From Hyphomicrobiaceae bacterium (GTDB lineage: Bacteria; Pseudomonadota; Alphaproteobacteria; Rhizobiales; Hyphomicrobiaceae): a stretch of DNA of 33,936 nucleotides. Shown piece by piece: positions 8,764-15,935 of this stretch. A program made the position numbers and the translations under genes. Below the pieces are notes generated by a model. That model saw only the letters and a program-made list of their open reading frames with translations, searched no databases and was not told the DNA's origin. Position 1 is the first letter of the stretch. Each line of letters starts with the position of its first letter. Location of the stretch: assembly GCA_008933705.1 (NCBI GenBank), contig WBUN01000055.1, forward strand, positions 1 through 33,936, written 5' to 3'.

Positions 8764-9987
8764 ATGAACGACATGCATGGCAGACCGCAACCGGGCAAAG
8801 CGCCTGCACTCCTCGAAATTCAAGGATCTCGCGCACGCTCCGCCCGGTGGGCACGGTGCGTGCAACACGCGCTTGTGATGGCGTCGATCTGCGCCGCCAG
8901 CCTGTCGCCCGCCCAGGCCTGGCAGTCTCGCACGGCTGCCGGGTCCTCCCTGGTGGAGCCCGTTGCCGTTTTCGGCACGGACGAGCGCGTGCCGCTGCCA
9001 GCCAAGTACAAGGGCGTTCAGGAAAAGATGGGGCTGCTCTTCAGCCTGCGCTCGCGCACGGTGTGCACCGCCTTCTGCGTCGCGCCCAGCATCATTGCCA
9101 CGGCCGGCCACTGCCTGCACCGGACCATGGGAGAGCGCCCGCCGCGGCTCGCCGACTTCTGGTTCGCACGCAACTACGACGCCGTGCGCGACTATGCCCG
9201 CATTGCCGGCCACGCCAACGGCGCCATGGCGCAGCACGTCATGTCGGGCAGCATGAGTCTCAACATCCGCCCTCCGATCGACGCCACGCGGGATTGGGCG
9301 CTGGTCCGGCTGGCGCGTCCGGTCTGCCGCAAGGGCACGCTCCCCATCCGCGTGCTGCCGGTCGAGCAGGTCATGGCGGAGGCCGGCGCCAATCGCGTAT
9401 TCCAGGTTTCCTACCATCGCGACTTCACGCCTTGGCGCCTCGCCTACTCGCGGCCGTGCGGCGTCGCGCGCGATTTCGATGGCGCAGGCTGGGCCACCAT
9501 CGGCCAGGATTTCGCCAATCCCGAACAATTGCTCCTGCATACCTGCGACACGGGCGGGGCGTCATCGGGCTCGCCGCTGCTGCTCGATACGGCGCGCGGG
9601 CCCGAAGTGGTGGGCATCAATGTCGGCACATATGTGCAGTCGAAGGTCGTGATGCAGGACGGAAAGGTCACGCAGCGCCTCAAGGCCGACACGGTCGCCA
9701 ACACCGGCGTCAGTGCGGCCGCGTTCGCGGCCAAGCTCGATGCCTTCCGGCAGGCGGTGATCCTCGCCTTGCCCGCGCAGATCCGCGAGCTGCAGGCGGC
9801 TCTGAAACGGCAGCGGCTCTATGCGGGCGCGATCGACGGCAATTATGGCGCCGCCCTGCGCGCCGCCATCGAAGCGTATGAGAAGGTGCACGGGCTGCCG
9901 GTAACGGGGCTCGCGACCCAGGCTCTCCTCAAGCGCCTGACGGCTCGCGAGTCCGTGCAGCGCGCACCGCGGCGCGCCCGGTCATAG
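8764..9987 (+). CDS. Exported trypsin-like serine protease with C-terminal peptidoglycan-binding domain
   Basis: About 407 residues. A hydrophobic segment (ALVMASICAASLSPAQA, residues 36-52) after a basic stretch looks like a signal peptide with a long n-region. The S1-type catalytic triad is visible: H116 in TAGHC, D177 in RDWALVRL and S268 in GGASSGSP. Cysteines at 101/105/117 and 232/261 could form disulphides. Residues about 325-390 (LQAALKRQRLYAGAIDGNYG, then YEKVHGLPVTG) form a PG_binding_1 module. So it is probably a protease tethered to the cell wall. No ribosome site is clear; an upstream TTG (8758) and ATG 8773 are alternatives. It is convergent with ccmH, 28 bases away. Confidence 0.88.
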   Translation: MNDMHGRPQPGKAPALLEIQGSRARSARWARCVQHALVMASICAASLSPAQAWQSRTAAGSSLVEPVAVFGTDERVPLPAKYKGVQEKMGLLFSLRSRTVCTAFCVAPSIIATAGHCLHRTMGERPPRLADFWFARNYDAVRDYARIAGHANGAMAQHVMSGSMSLNIRPPIDATRDWALVRLARPVCRKGTLPIRVLPVEQVMAEAGANRVFQVSYHRDFTPWRLAYSRPCGVARDFDGAGWATIGQDFANPEQLLLHTCDTGGASSGSPLLLDTARGPEVVGINVGTYVQSKVVMQDGKVTQRLKADTVANTGVSAAAFAAKLDAFRQAVILALPAQIRELQAALKRQRLYAGAIDGNYGAALRAAIEAYEKVHGLPVTGLATQALLKRLTARESVQRAPRRARS

Positions 9988-10015
9988 GGGACACCCCGAG
10001 TTCAAGCCATCGGAC

Positions 10016-10519
10016 TCATGCGCGCGGCGGCCGATCGTCGCCGGCCAGCAGCTCATCGAGCCGCTTGCGCTCCGCCTCCGACAGCGGCGCCGCCGTCGTG
10101 TCGGCGACGGCCGCGCGCCTCCTGGCGTAGCGGAACAAGGCAAAGCCCGTGCCGGCGAGCACCAGCAGCGGCGCCAGCCACAGCAGGAGCGTGTGCAGGT
10201 TGAATCGCGGCCGCAGCAGCACGAACTCGCCGTAGCGCTGCTCGACGAAGCTCAGCACCTGGGTGTCCGAATCGCCGGCTGCGATGCGCTCGCGCACGAG
10301 GATGCGCAGATCGCGGGCAAGCTCCGCGTTGGAATCATCGATCGACTGGTTCTGGCACACGAGGCAGCGCAGCTCCTGCGAGATCTTGCGCGCGCGGGCC
10401 TCCTGCGCCGGGTCCTTCAGCATCTCGCCGGGCTCGACGGCGAAGGCGACCGCGCACGTGAAGGCAAGCATAACGGCGGCCAGCGCCACCACTGGTACGC
10501 GCTTCACACCCACGAGCAT
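10016..10519 (-). CDS. ccmH: Cytochrome c-type biogenesis protein CcmH/CycL
   Basis: Membrane-anchored thiol-reductant of cytochrome c maturation system I; it reduces the apocytochrome CxxCH cysteines before haem attachment. About 167 residues: signal peptide (VVALAAVMLAFTCAVAFA), the family motif LRCLVCQNQSIDDSNAELA with both redox cysteines, a transmembrane segment (LLLWLAPLLVLAGTGFALF) and a short cytoplasmic tail. The ATG at 10519 has AGGAAGG five bases before it, while the longer ATG at 10549 has nothing comparable. Usually ccmH follows ccmE-ccmF-ccmG; here the upstream gene is cinA-like, so the other ccm genes must be elsewhere. The c-type cytochromes at 23.3-24.8 kb would need this system. 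Confidence 0.93.
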   Translation of the reverse strand: MLVGVKRVPVVALAAVMLAFTCAVAFAVEPGEMLKDPAQEARARKISQELRCLVCQNQSIDDSNAELARDLRILVRERIAAGDSDTQVLSFVEQRYGEFVLLRPRFNLHTLLLWLAPLLVLAGTGFALFRYARRRAAVADTTAAPLSEAERKRLDELLAGDDRPPRA

Positions 10520-10574
10520 CGTCGCCTTCCTCGCTTTGCCGCGTGGCATTGCCCAGACTTGGCGGAAACGGCGC

Positions 10575-11336
10575 TCACAGCCAGCCGCGGGCGGTGAGCT
10601 CAGCCTTCAGCTCGGCCTCCGCCTTGGCCAGCAGCGCCGCGTCGGTCGAGCGCAGCACGAGCTGCGTGCCGGGCTTGCCGTCGCGGTAGAACGGATAGCT
10701 GCCCATCGGTACGTCCGGATAGCGCTTCTGGTGCTCCTCGAACATGCCGGCGATCTCGCCTTCGGGACGATGCAGCTCGATCGCCGCCGACAGCATCTTC
10801 TTGCCGGTCTTGAGGTACCTGGTCGCCGCATCGAGCATCACATGCATGATTTGCGGCACGCCGGCCATGACGATGACGTTGCCGATCATGAAGCCCGGCG
10901 CAATCGACACGCTGTTCTCGACCAGCTCTGCGCCCGCCGGAATGCGCGCCATTCTCAGCCGCGCCGGCGTCAGCTCCACGCCGCGCTTCTCGAAATACGC
11001 CTTCATGGGTGCCAGCGCGCGCTCGTCCACGTCGATCGGCACGCCGAACGCCTTGGCCACGGCATCCGCCGTGATGTCGTCGTGCGTTGGGCCGATGCCG
11101 CCGGTGGTGAAGACGTAGTTGTATTTCGCCCTCAGCGCATTCAGCGCCGCAACGATCTCCGGCTCATCGTCGGGAACGATGCGGACCTCCTTCATCTGGA
11201 TGCCGATGGCGGTCAGATGGTCGGCGACGTGGCCGATGTTCTTGTCCTTGGTCCGGCCCGACAGGATCTCGTCGCCGATCACCAGGAGCGCCGCCGTGAC
11301 GATGCCTTCACCGGCCGCCTTCATCTGCTCACTCAT
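10575..11336 (-). CDS. CinA-type molybdopterin-binding-fold protein
   Basis: 253 residues with the MoaB/MogA-like fold: [21 protein letters not shown] near residue 13, [18 protein letters not shown] near residue 90, and GMPxxM-like text ([20 protein letters not shown]). This is the COG1058 N-terminal domain of CinA (competence/damage-inducible protein), which in characterised members hydrolyses ADP-ribose-type nucleotides. The C-terminal PncC-type nicotinamide mononucleotide deamidase domain is absent, a common short form in alphaproteobacteria. Its ATG overlaps the stop of the glycosyltransferase gene by four bases (ATGA), so the two are translationally coupled although no functional link is known. 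Confidence 0.88.
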   Translation of the reverse strand: MSEQMKAAGEGIVTAALLVIGDEILSGRTKDKNIGHVADHLTAIGIQMKEVRIVPDDEPEIVAALNALRAKYNYVFTTGGIGPTHDDITADAVAKAFGVPIDVDERALAPMKAYFEKRGVELTPARLRMARIPAGAELVENSVSIAPGFMIGNVIVMAGVPQIMHVMLDAATRYLKTGKKMLSAAIELHRPEGEIAGMFEEHQKRYPDVPMGSYPFYRDGKPGTQLVLRSTDAALLAKAEAELKAELTARGWL

Positions 11337-12409
11337 ACGCGCTCCTCGGACAACGCCCTGGCTCCCGCGGCCTTCGCGTGCTCGGCGATGAGCTGCCGGT
11401 AGAGCGCCATCATGCGCTCGGTCACCGCCTCACGGGTGAAGCCCTGTTGGTAATCCTTGGCCCCCCTCTCGATCAAGCGGGCTTTGAGCGCCGGGTCGTC
11501 GATGAGGCGCTGGATGGCGGCCGCCAGCGCCTCAACATCGTCGACCGGCACCAGCAGGCCGTTGACGCCGTCCTCGATCAGCACGGCCGGCCCCTGGCTC
11601 GCGGCCGCCACCAGAGGCGTGCCTGCGGCCCACGCCTCCAGCATCACCGTGCCGAATGGCTCCCAGCGCGAGGGCAGCACGCAGATATCCGCGGTCCTGA
11701 GCAGGGCGCCGCGGTCCGTGCGCCAGCCAAGGAAGCGCACCCGGTCGGACACCCCGAGCTTGGCAGCCAGCGCCTTCAATTCCGCTTCGAGCGGTCCGTC
11801 GCCGGCGAGCCAGGCGACGCACCGGGGCAGAGCTGCCAGCGCCTGCAGCAGGATGTCGAGGCCCTTCTTCTCATGCAACCGCGACAACGCCAGCAGCAGC
11901 ACGGCATCCTTCGGCGTTGCCAGCGAGGCGCGATCGAGGGCAGCACCGGAATCGAGCGTTGGAAAGGTCTGGATGTAGGTGGCGCGCTCACGCGCCACGC
12001 CGCGCGCAACCATGTGATCGACGATGCCGGGCGTCACGCCCACGAAATGCGTGCAGCGGGAGAAATAGGCCGGCTCGTAGTAGCCGCCGAACCAGCCGAT
12101 CACCGGCACATCGAGGCGAGGCACCAGGCTCGCCGCGCGGCGCATCCAGCAGTGCACGAGGTCCGGCCTGAACGCCTCGATCGCCTGGCGCAGCTTGTGC
12201 CGCCGCCAAAGGCCGACCGGCACGTCGAGCACCCCGGAGGCCAGCGGCACGCCGGCCTGCGCCAGCCGGTCGTGATGGATGGAGGCGCGCGGAATGACCG
12301 CGAGCTGCTCGATGCCCGCCGCGTGCAGGCTCTCGATCATATCCGTCGAGTACGTCTCGGCGCCTCCGTTGGCCCGGCTCGCCATGACGTGCAGGATGCG
12401 CATTGCCAC
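11333..12409 (-). CDS. Glycosyltransferase family 4
   Basis: 358 residues with a GT-B fold. The N-terminal acceptor domain starts [18 protein letters not shown] (glycine-rich loop). The C-terminal nucleotide-sugar domain has [12 protein letters not shown]-like text ([20 protein letters not shown]), [12 protein letters not shown] and the retaining EX7E motif in [18 protein letters not shown]. It probably transfers a sugar to a cell-envelope glycan or lipopolysaccharide core in the cytoplasm; donor and acceptor are unknown. ATG 12409 and ATG 12403 are both possible starts. It is coupled to the cinA-like gene downstream by an ATGA overlap. Confidence 0.9.
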   Translation of the reverse strand: MAMRILHVMASRANGGAETYSTDMIESLHAAGIEQLAVIPRASIHHDRLAQAGVPLASGVLDVPVGLWRRHKLRQAIEAFRPDLVHCWMRRAASLVPRLDVPVIGWFGGYYEPAYFSRCTHFVGVTPGIVDHMVARGVARERATYIQTFPTLDSGAALDRASLATPKDAVLLLALSRLHEKKGLDILLQALAALPRCVAWLAGDGPLEAELKALAAKLGVSDRVRFLGWRTDRGALLRTADICVLPSRWEPFGTVMLEAWAAGTPLVAAASQGPAVLIEDGVNGLLVPVDDVEALAAAIQRLIDDPALKARLIERGAKDYQQGFTREAVTERMMALYRQLIAEHAKAAGARALSEERV

Positions 12410-12438
12410 TATCCCTTAATTCCTCGGCGGCAGCACCT

Positions 12439-12463
12439 CCGTCCTGGGCCCGTCGAAGGACGG
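12439..12463. repeat. 25-bp palindromic repeat, copy A
   Basis: Arms CCGTCCT and AGGACGG are perfectly complementary around the core GGGCCCGTCGA, a variant of the GAGCTTGTCGA core of the other copies. It lies between the divergent glycosyltransferase and sfsA genes. Confidence 0.75.
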
Positions 12464-12574
12464 CTTGAGGTCGCCTCTCACGCTTCGACGCACTCGACGC
12501 GAGGTTCGCGGAATTCCGAGCCGCGCAGCATAGCCGGTTGCGCTCGCGACGCCAGCCGTCCTACGGTGCGGCCC

Positions 12575-13288
12575 ATGCGCCTCCCCGGCCCGCTCACTCG
12601 CGGCACCCTCGTTCAACGCTACAAGCGCTTCCTCGCCGACGTCCGGCTGGATGACGGCCGCGCCGTGACTGCCACCTGCCCCAACACGGGCTCCATGATG
12701 GGCCTGACGGCGCCGGGATCTGTGGTGTGGCTGTCGGAGAGCGACCGCCCCACCCGCAAGTACCGGTTCACGTGGGAGATGGTGGAGGCCGACCTCGGCG
12801 CCGGTCCGACGCTGGTCGGCATCAACACCAGCCATCCCAACAAGCTGGTGGCGGAAGCGATCGAGGCCCGGCGCGTGAAGGCCCTCGCCGGCTATGCGGG
12901 CCTGCGGCGCGAGGTGAAGTACGGCAGGAACAGCCGCATCGATCTGCTGCTCGAATGCTCCGACAAGGGCCTGTGCTACGTGGAGGTCAAGAATGTGCAT
13001 CTCTCCCGCCGGCACGGCCTGGCGGAGTTCCCCGATTCGGTGACCGAGCGTGGCGCCAAGCACCTGGCCGAGATGTCCGACATGGTGCGCGCCGGCCACC
13101 GCGCCGTCATGGTCTACCTGATCCAGCGGGCCGACGCGAAGAAGCTCTGCCTCGCCCGCGATGTCGACCCCGGCTACGGCGCCGCCTTCGACCAGGCCCG
13201 CGCAGCCGGCGTCGAGGCCATCGCCCTGCGCTGCCGGCTCACCCCGGAGGAGATCGTGGTCGACAGGACGGTGCCGATCACCGCATAG
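12575..13288 (+). CDS. sfsA: SfsA family DNA/RNA nuclease-like protein
   Basis: 237 residues, the usual SfsA length. Typical text includes [17 protein letters not shown] at the N-terminus, the oligonucleotide-binding-like start domain with [10 protein letters not shown], the nuclease-like block SRIDLLL then [10 protein letters not shown], and [13 protein letters not shown]. SfsA was named sugar fermentation stimulation protein from E. coli; it has a PD-(D/E)xK-like core (D of SRIDLLL, E and K of VEVKN), and nuclease or DNA-binding activity is suspected. There is no clear Shine-Dalgarno before the ATG at 12575. It is divergent from the glycosyltransferase. Confidence 0.95.
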   Translation: MRLPGPLTRGTLVQRYKRFLADVRLDDGRAVTATCPNTGSMMGLTAPGSVVWLSESDRPTRKYRFTWEMVEADLGAGPTLVGINTSHPNKLVAEAIEARRVKALAGYAGLRREVKYGRNSRIDLLLECSDKGLCYVEVKNVHLSRRHGLAEFPDSVTERGAKHLAEMSDMVRAGHRAVMVYLIQRADAKKLCLARDVDPGYGAAFDQARAAGVEAIALRCRLTPEEIVVDRTVPITA

Positions 13289-13450
13289 CCGCGTCCCTCC
13301 GAACCACAGCGCCGCCGGCCGGCTCCGGCTTTCAACGCAGGTTTGATCGGCCGTGATCGGATCGCAACTCGCCCCGGTGCAGCGCTGCGCCTATATAGGG
13401 CTGGCAGAACAATGCTGCCCGATCGGCAACAGCAAGGGAGGTGCTCGAGC

Positions 13451-13963
13451 ATGCTCAACCGCCGCAACCTGACGCTCGCGGGCGCCGCCGGTCTCATCGC
13501 GGCCGGCATCGCCAGCCTGATGCGTTCCAGCTCGACGCAAGCGATAGCATCCGGAGGAAACTTCGAAGTGACCAGGACCGACGAGGAGTGGCGCAGGATC
13601 CTGTCGCCCGAGGCCTACTACGTATTGCGCAAGCACGGCACGGAGCGCGCCGGCACCAGCCCGCTCGACAAGGAGCACAGGCCCGGCACGTTCGCGTGCG
13701 CCGGCTGCGATCTGCCGCTGTTCTCGTCCAAGACCAAGTACAACAGCGGCACCGGCTGGCCGAGCTTCTATGCGCCGCTCGAGAATGCGATCGGCACCAC
13801 CACCGACCGTAGCTGGGGCATGACGCGGACCGAGGTACACTGCCGGCGCTGCGGCGGCCATCTGGGCCACGTCTTCAACGACGGCCCGAAGCCGACAGGC
13901 CTGCGCTACTGCATGAACGGCGTGGCGATGAAGTTCATGCCCGAGGAAAAGTCCGCCTCCTGA
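13451..13963 (+). CDS. msrB: Exported peptide-methionine (R)-S-oxide reductase
   Basis: MsrB reduces the R form of methionine sulfoxide in proteins. The 170 residues comprise an N-terminal signal with a Tat-like twin arginine (NRRNLTLAGAAGLIAAG) and a complete SelR domain. Zinc ligands are C83/C86 (CAGC) and C131/C134 (CRRC); the substrate pocket has GTGWPSF and HLGHVFNDGP; the catalytic cysteine is C154 in LRYCMNG. AGGGAGG lies nine bases before ATG 13451, so the longer upstream frame is not used. It is followed after 41 bases by an exported MsrA, giving a pair that covers both sulfoxide stereoisomers outside the cytoplasm. Confidence 0.94.
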   Translation: MLNRRNLTLAGAAGLIAAGIASLMRSSSTQAIASGGNFEVTRTDEEWRRILSPEAYYVLRKHGTERAGTSPLDKEHRPGTFACAGCDLPLFSSKTKYNSGTGWPSFYAPLENAIGTTTDRSWGMTRTEVHCRRCGGHLGHVFNDGPKPTGLRYCMNGVAMKFMPEEKSAS

Positions 13964-14004
13964 CGTCTCGAATGCGGCGCGCCGCTCACGGAAAGGCATA
14001 GCTC

Positions 14005-14658
14005 ATGCAGGCAATCATCCGACGCCGCTGGTGGTTGGCGCCGTTGGCGCTTGTGGCCGGCATCTCCGTTGCGGCGGCCCAGTCTCAACCTGCGCCGAAG
14101 GATGCCGCCGCCACGGCGGTCGCAACCTTCGCGGGCGGCTGCTTCTGGTGCGTGGAATCCGACTTCGACAAGGTCGAAGGCGTGCTCTCCACCGTCTCGG
14201 GCTACATGGGCGGCAGGACGAAGAACCCAACCTACAAGCAGGTGTCGGCAGGCGGCACCGGCCACGCCGAGGTCGTGCAGGTCACCTACGATCCGGGCAA
14301 GGTCAGCTACCAGCGCCTGCTCGACGTGTTCTGGCGCACGGTCGACCCGCTCGACGCCGGTGGCCAGTTCTGCGACCGCGGCGACCAGTACCGCACGGCC
14401 ATCTTCACGCACACGGAGGAGCAGAAGCGCCTCGCCGAGGCGAGCAAGGCAGCGCTCGACAAGAGCGGCCGCTTCCAGCAGAAGATCGCCACCGAGGTCA
14501 CACCGGCAGGCGAGTTCACGCCCGCCGAGGATTACCATCAGGATTTCTACAAACGCAATCCCGTAAGGTATCAATATTATCGCTTCGGCTGCGGCCGCGA
14601 CGCGCGCGTCAAGGCACTGTGGGGCGAGGAGGCCGGCGGCAAGCTCGTGACGCAGTAG
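14005..14658 (+). CDS. msrA: Exported peptide-methionine (S)-S-oxide reductase
   Basis: 217 residues. A signal peptide (RRRWWLAPLALVAGISVAAAQ, cleavage near residue 26) precedes a full MsrA domain with GGCFWC (catalytic C46), GYMGG, NPTYKQVSAGGTGHAEVVQ, FWRTVDP and the C-terminal AEDYHQDF block. MsrA handles the S form of methionine sulfoxide. Cytoplasmic MsrA lacks such a leader, so this copy is probably periplasmic. Together with the msrB just upstream it forms a two-gene envelope repair operon. A recycling cysteine may be C195 in RFGCGRD. The reductant source in the periplasm is not encoded nearby. Confidence 0.94.
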   Translation: MQAIIRRRWWLAPLALVAGISVAAAQSQPAPKDAAATAVATFAGGCFWCVESDFDKVEGVLSTVSGYMGGRTKNPTYKQVSAGGTGHAEVVQVTYDPGKVSYQRLLDVFWRTVDPLDAGGQFCDRGDQYRTAIFTHTEEQKRLAEASKAALDKSGRFQQKIATEVTPAGEFTPAEDYHQDFYKRNPVRYQYYRFGCGRDARVKALWGEEAGGKLVTQ

Positions 14659-14748
14659 ACGGGCGCATCTTCTCGACGGGCAGCCGCCTCTCGAGCTGTT
14701 GTTCGACGGACTCACAGCAAGGAGAGCCCCCTACACGCAACGTCAACT

Positions 14749-14808
14749 CCGTCCTGAGCTTGTCGAAGGGCGCCACATCCCGGCCGTGGTTCGACAAGCT
14801 CACCACGG
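14749..14808. repeat. Head-to-head pair of the 25-bp palindromic repeat (copies B1, B2)
   Basis: B1 (14749-14773) has arm CCGTCCT, core GAGCTTGTCGA and an imperfect right arm AGGGCG. B2 (14784-14808) has perfect arms CCGTGGT/ACCACGG around TCGACAAGCTC, which is the core in reverse orientation. The pair lies ten bases apart in the space between msrA and the broken carboxymuconolactone-decarboxylase gene, a convergent junction. Confidence 0.8.
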
Positions 14809-14842
14809 AGGATCGTCGCACCCGGCTCCGCCCTGCGCGGGG

Positions 14843-15261
14843 TCAGGCCGCCGGCGCCGGAAAGCGCGCGGCGTAGGCCTCCGGCGGCAGCCTCAGCGCG
14901 TTGGTCAGATACGACACCGTGCGGTAGAAGCCGGAGAGCAGCAACAGCTCGATCAGGGCAGCCTCGCTGAAGGCCGCGCGCAGCTCGCCCCACAGCGCAT
15001 CATCGATGTCGCAGTGCGCGTGCAGCGCGAGCCGCAGCGGGCCGTCACGCGGTCGATGACGATCTCGCGCTGGCGCAGCGTCAGGTGCCCCTTGTCGAGC
15101 AAGCCGCCTCCCATGAAGCGCTGGAACAGGCGCTCGTCGCGCGCCAGAACCCGGAACAGGACGAGCGGCGCAATGCCCGGCGGCATCAGGGCGTCGAAGC
15201 GCGCGGCGATCTCGGGCGGATAGGGGCGGTCGGCGGGGGCAATACGCGGCGAAGCGGACAT
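14843..15261 (-). pseudogene. Carboxymuconolactone decarboxylase (AhpD-like) family gene with out-of-frame internal deletion
   Basis: The N-terminal part (from ATG 15261; PPEIAARFDALMPPGIAPLV to LRQREIVIDRVTARCG) and the C-terminal part (CDIDDALWGELRAAFSEAAL to LRLPPEAYAARFP) are both typical of this family but lie in different frames. They meet near 15028-15042. Intact relatives I remember are about 180 residues and carry EYEWxVH and a further 40-50 residues at this junction. Only about 140 codons are present here, so a deletion of very roughly 130-150 bases that also shifted frame is likely. The catalytic Glu/His region is lost, so the product cannot work. It lies divergent from a still intact HxlR-type regulator. 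Confidence 0.85.
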
Positions 15262-15273
15262 GGGCGATCTCCT

Positions 15274-15294
15274 GTGCTATCTTTTCCATAGCAC
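15274..15294. promoter_or_regulatory. Operator 1 for the divergent HxlR-type regulator
   Basis: GTGCTAT and ATAGCAC form a perfect 7-bp inverted repeat with a 7-base spacer, 13 bases from the start of the broken gene. A second site with the same TGCTA-to-TAGCA distance of 14 bases lies 34 bases further, as expected for a dimeric winged-helix repressor. Confidence 0.7.
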
Positions 15295-15308
15295 GCCCGC
15301 CCGCCTTT

Positions 15309-15327
15309 TGCTACGGATTTCATAGCA
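15309..15327. promoter_or_regulatory. Operator 2, touching the regulator start codon
   Basis: TGCTA and TAGCA with a 9-base spacer repeat the geometry of operator 1. The last base of the site is the A of the regulator's ATG, so binding here should block the regulator's own transcription start or early elongation. This implies autoregulation. Confidence 0.65.
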
Positions 15328-15683
15328 TGCCGGAAACAAAGCCACGCCGCCGCGTCCGCGGCTCATCGACCGGCCGCCCGATCATGGTCCTGCTCGACCT
15401 GCTCGGTCGGCGCATGACGCTGCGCATCCTGTGGGAGCTGAGGGACCGGCCGCTGACCTTCCGCGCGCTGCAGGAGGCCGCGCAGACGAACCCGAGCGTG
15501 CTGAACGTCCGGCTCGCCGAGCTGCGCGAGGCACAACTCGTGGGACACGGCGTCGAGGGCTATGCGCTCACCGCGCAGGGGCGGGATCTCCTGCAGACCT
15601 TCCTGCCGCTGCACGCATGGGCCGAGAACTGGGCCAGGCAGGTCGTGAAGGGGCCACCTGGCGCCGTCCGCTCGAAGCGCTAG
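15327..15683 (+). CDS. HxlR/MarR-like winged-helix transcriptional regulator
   Basis: 118 residues. The central region, LLDLLGRRMTLRILWELRDRP then TFRALQEAAQTNPSVLNVRLAEL and LVGHGVEGYALTAQGRDLL, is the HxlR-type winged helix (wHTH followed by wing). No cysteine is present, so it is not one of the redox-sensing members that use an N-terminal Cys. Typical members are dimers that control a divergent enzyme gene, here the broken AhpD-like gene. The shared 65-base gap holds two matching inverted repeats. There is no visible Shine-Dalgarno. Its target is now dead, so unless it acts elsewhere the gene is a relic. Confidence 0.85.
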   Translation: MPETKPRRRVRGSSTGRPIMVLLDLLGRRMTLRILWELRDRPLTFRALQEAAQTNPSVLNVRLAELREAQLVGHGVEGYALTAQGRDLLQTFLPLHAWAENWARQVVKGPPGAVRSKR

Positions 15684-15708
15684 GGTGACGTGGGCGACGG
15701 CCCTGCCC

Positions 15709-15900
15709 TGTCATTCCGGAATTTCGCGCGAAATATTCCGGGCCGCAGGGCTGGAAGCACGCCCCTTTCCCCCGTGGTGAGCTTGTCGAACCACGCGGCC
15801 GCACCGGCGCCTCACAGCCGTTCTTCGACAGGCTCAGAACGGGGTTGTGCATTGTGGCCCCTGGGTTCCGGCGCTCCGCTTCGCTCCGGCCGGGATGACA
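15709..15900. repeat. Composite repeat island in a convergent intergenic region
   Basis: The ends are TGTCATTCCGG (15709) and CCGGGATGACA (ending 15900), inverted with one mismatch. Inside are a palindrome around TTCGCGCGAA flanked by GGAAT/ATTCC, copy C1 of the 25-bp palindrome (15772-15796, arms CCGTGGT/ACCACGC) and, in opposite orientation, copy C2 (15818-15842, perfect arms CCGTTCT/AGAACGG). After C2 comes GGGGTTGTGC-ATTGTGGCCC, which recurs at 18 kb. The island fills the gap between the regulator and the convergent acyl-CoA dehydrogenase; it has no gene. Confidence 0.8.
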
Positions 15901-15935
15901 ATTGAGGGGGAGCCGCCCCCGGCCGGACCCCTCCT

